From assembly GCA_046483725.1 (NCBI GenBank), contig JAWOCQ010000072.1:1-13529 (forward strand): 13,529 nt of DNA, given 5' to 3'. Numbering within the stretch: position 1 is the stretch's first letter; each line of letters begins with the position of its first letter. Source of the DNA: T3SED10-47 sp046483725. GTDB lineage: Bacteria > Bipolaricaulota > Bipolaricaulia > Bipolaricaulales > Bipolaricaulaceae. The notes below the pieces were generated by a model that ran no database searches, was not told the DNA's origin, and saw only the letters and a program-made list of their open reading frames with translations. This document shows, one piece after another, positions 13,411 through 13,529 of this stretch. Both the position numbers and the translations under genes were made by a program.

Positions 13411-13529
13411 TCATGGACGCACGTACTGCACCAGCTCCATCTCCATACGCATCTCTCCGTTCTGGGTAACCCGGATCAACGGCAAGAAGTAAACCGGATC
13501 CTCAAGGGGAATCCCTAGCTCAACCACCT
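13411..13529 (-). CDS. C-terminal fragment of an unidentified gene (cut by window edge)
   Basis: An open frame enters from the right edge on the minus strand and ends at TGA (13411-13413), giving 38 codons. Visible residues include VVELGIPLEDPVYFLPLIRV and then TQNGEMRMEMELVQYVRP. I do not recognise the family. Strand-like alternation in the last 25 residues suggests a beta hairpin end. It is 45 bp from the end of ftsX and converges with it. The reason to call it coding is the uninterrupted frame, the natural-looking composition and the absence of any gene on the other strand here. Confidence 0.5.
   Translation of the reverse strand, partial: VVELGIPLEDPVYFLPLIRVTQNGEMRMEMELVQYVRP

Noticed and set aside
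1..13529. Mobile elements, CRISPR arrays, tRNA and rRNA genes, defence systems
   Set aside because: I saw no transposase or integrase motifs, direct-repeat arrays, cloverleaf sequences or rRNA-like stretches. All longer regions are explained by housekeeping or transport genes and the longest gap is about 200 bp.

Overview
This 13.5 kb window is an ordinary-looking chromosomal segment of a GC-rich bacterium, densely packed with genes. I see no mobile element, CRISPR array, tRNA or rRNA. An outer-membrane-style lipoprotein-sorting homologue, an HAE3-type RND exporter, the MEP isoprenoid pathway (ispD), mutS, prmC and an ftsEX-like pair suggest a free-living bacterium with a complex envelope. 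The frequent leaderless gene starts (a -10 hexamer placed 6 to 9 nt before the start codon, with no Shine-Dalgarno site) recall Deinococcus-Thermus and other deep-branching lineages. An uncultivated phylum such as Bipolaricaulota is possible. I cannot fix the taxon from sequence alone.

Layout, left to right. (1) The 3' two-thirds of tsaD (tRNA t6A synthesis) runs off the left edge. It is followed by a HEAT-repeat protein of AlkC/AlkD-like architecture with its own promoter. (2) Converging on these is a four-gene minus-strand operon: a TetR repressor, a previously unmarked 29-codon small ORF, an RND/MMPL exporter, and a secreted LolA-like protein. It is tightly coupled, with ATGA and 17-bp overlaps, and a near-perfect palindromic operator covers the predicted +1 of the tetR promoter. 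(3) Divergent from tetR is an EamA/DMT transporter. A short HPP-family membrane protein converges on it. (4) mutS is transcribed divergently from the HPP gene. (5) Converging on mutS is a two-gene minus-strand unit, a three-bladed PD40 (TolB-like) lipoprotein followed by ispD. (6) Divergent from that unit is a prmC-ftsE-ftsX operon with overlapping genes. (7) The last 119 bases hold the C-terminal end of an unidentified minus-strand gene.

Two signals deserve attention. First, the genes that begin transcription units on the plus strand, plus the HPP gene, look leaderless, whereas several internal genes, and tetR and the PD40 lipoprotein, carry strong GGAGG sites. The window therefore shows two modes of translation initiation side by side. 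Second, the FtsE-like ATPase keeps its Walker A motif but has altered its Q-loop, ABC signature, Walker B glutamate, D-loop and switch histidine. It aligns with FtsE without gaps through these motifs and is followed by a 4-TM FtsX, so it looks like an intact FtsEX pair whose ATPase is catalytically degenerate. This is the best candidate in the window for unusual biology.
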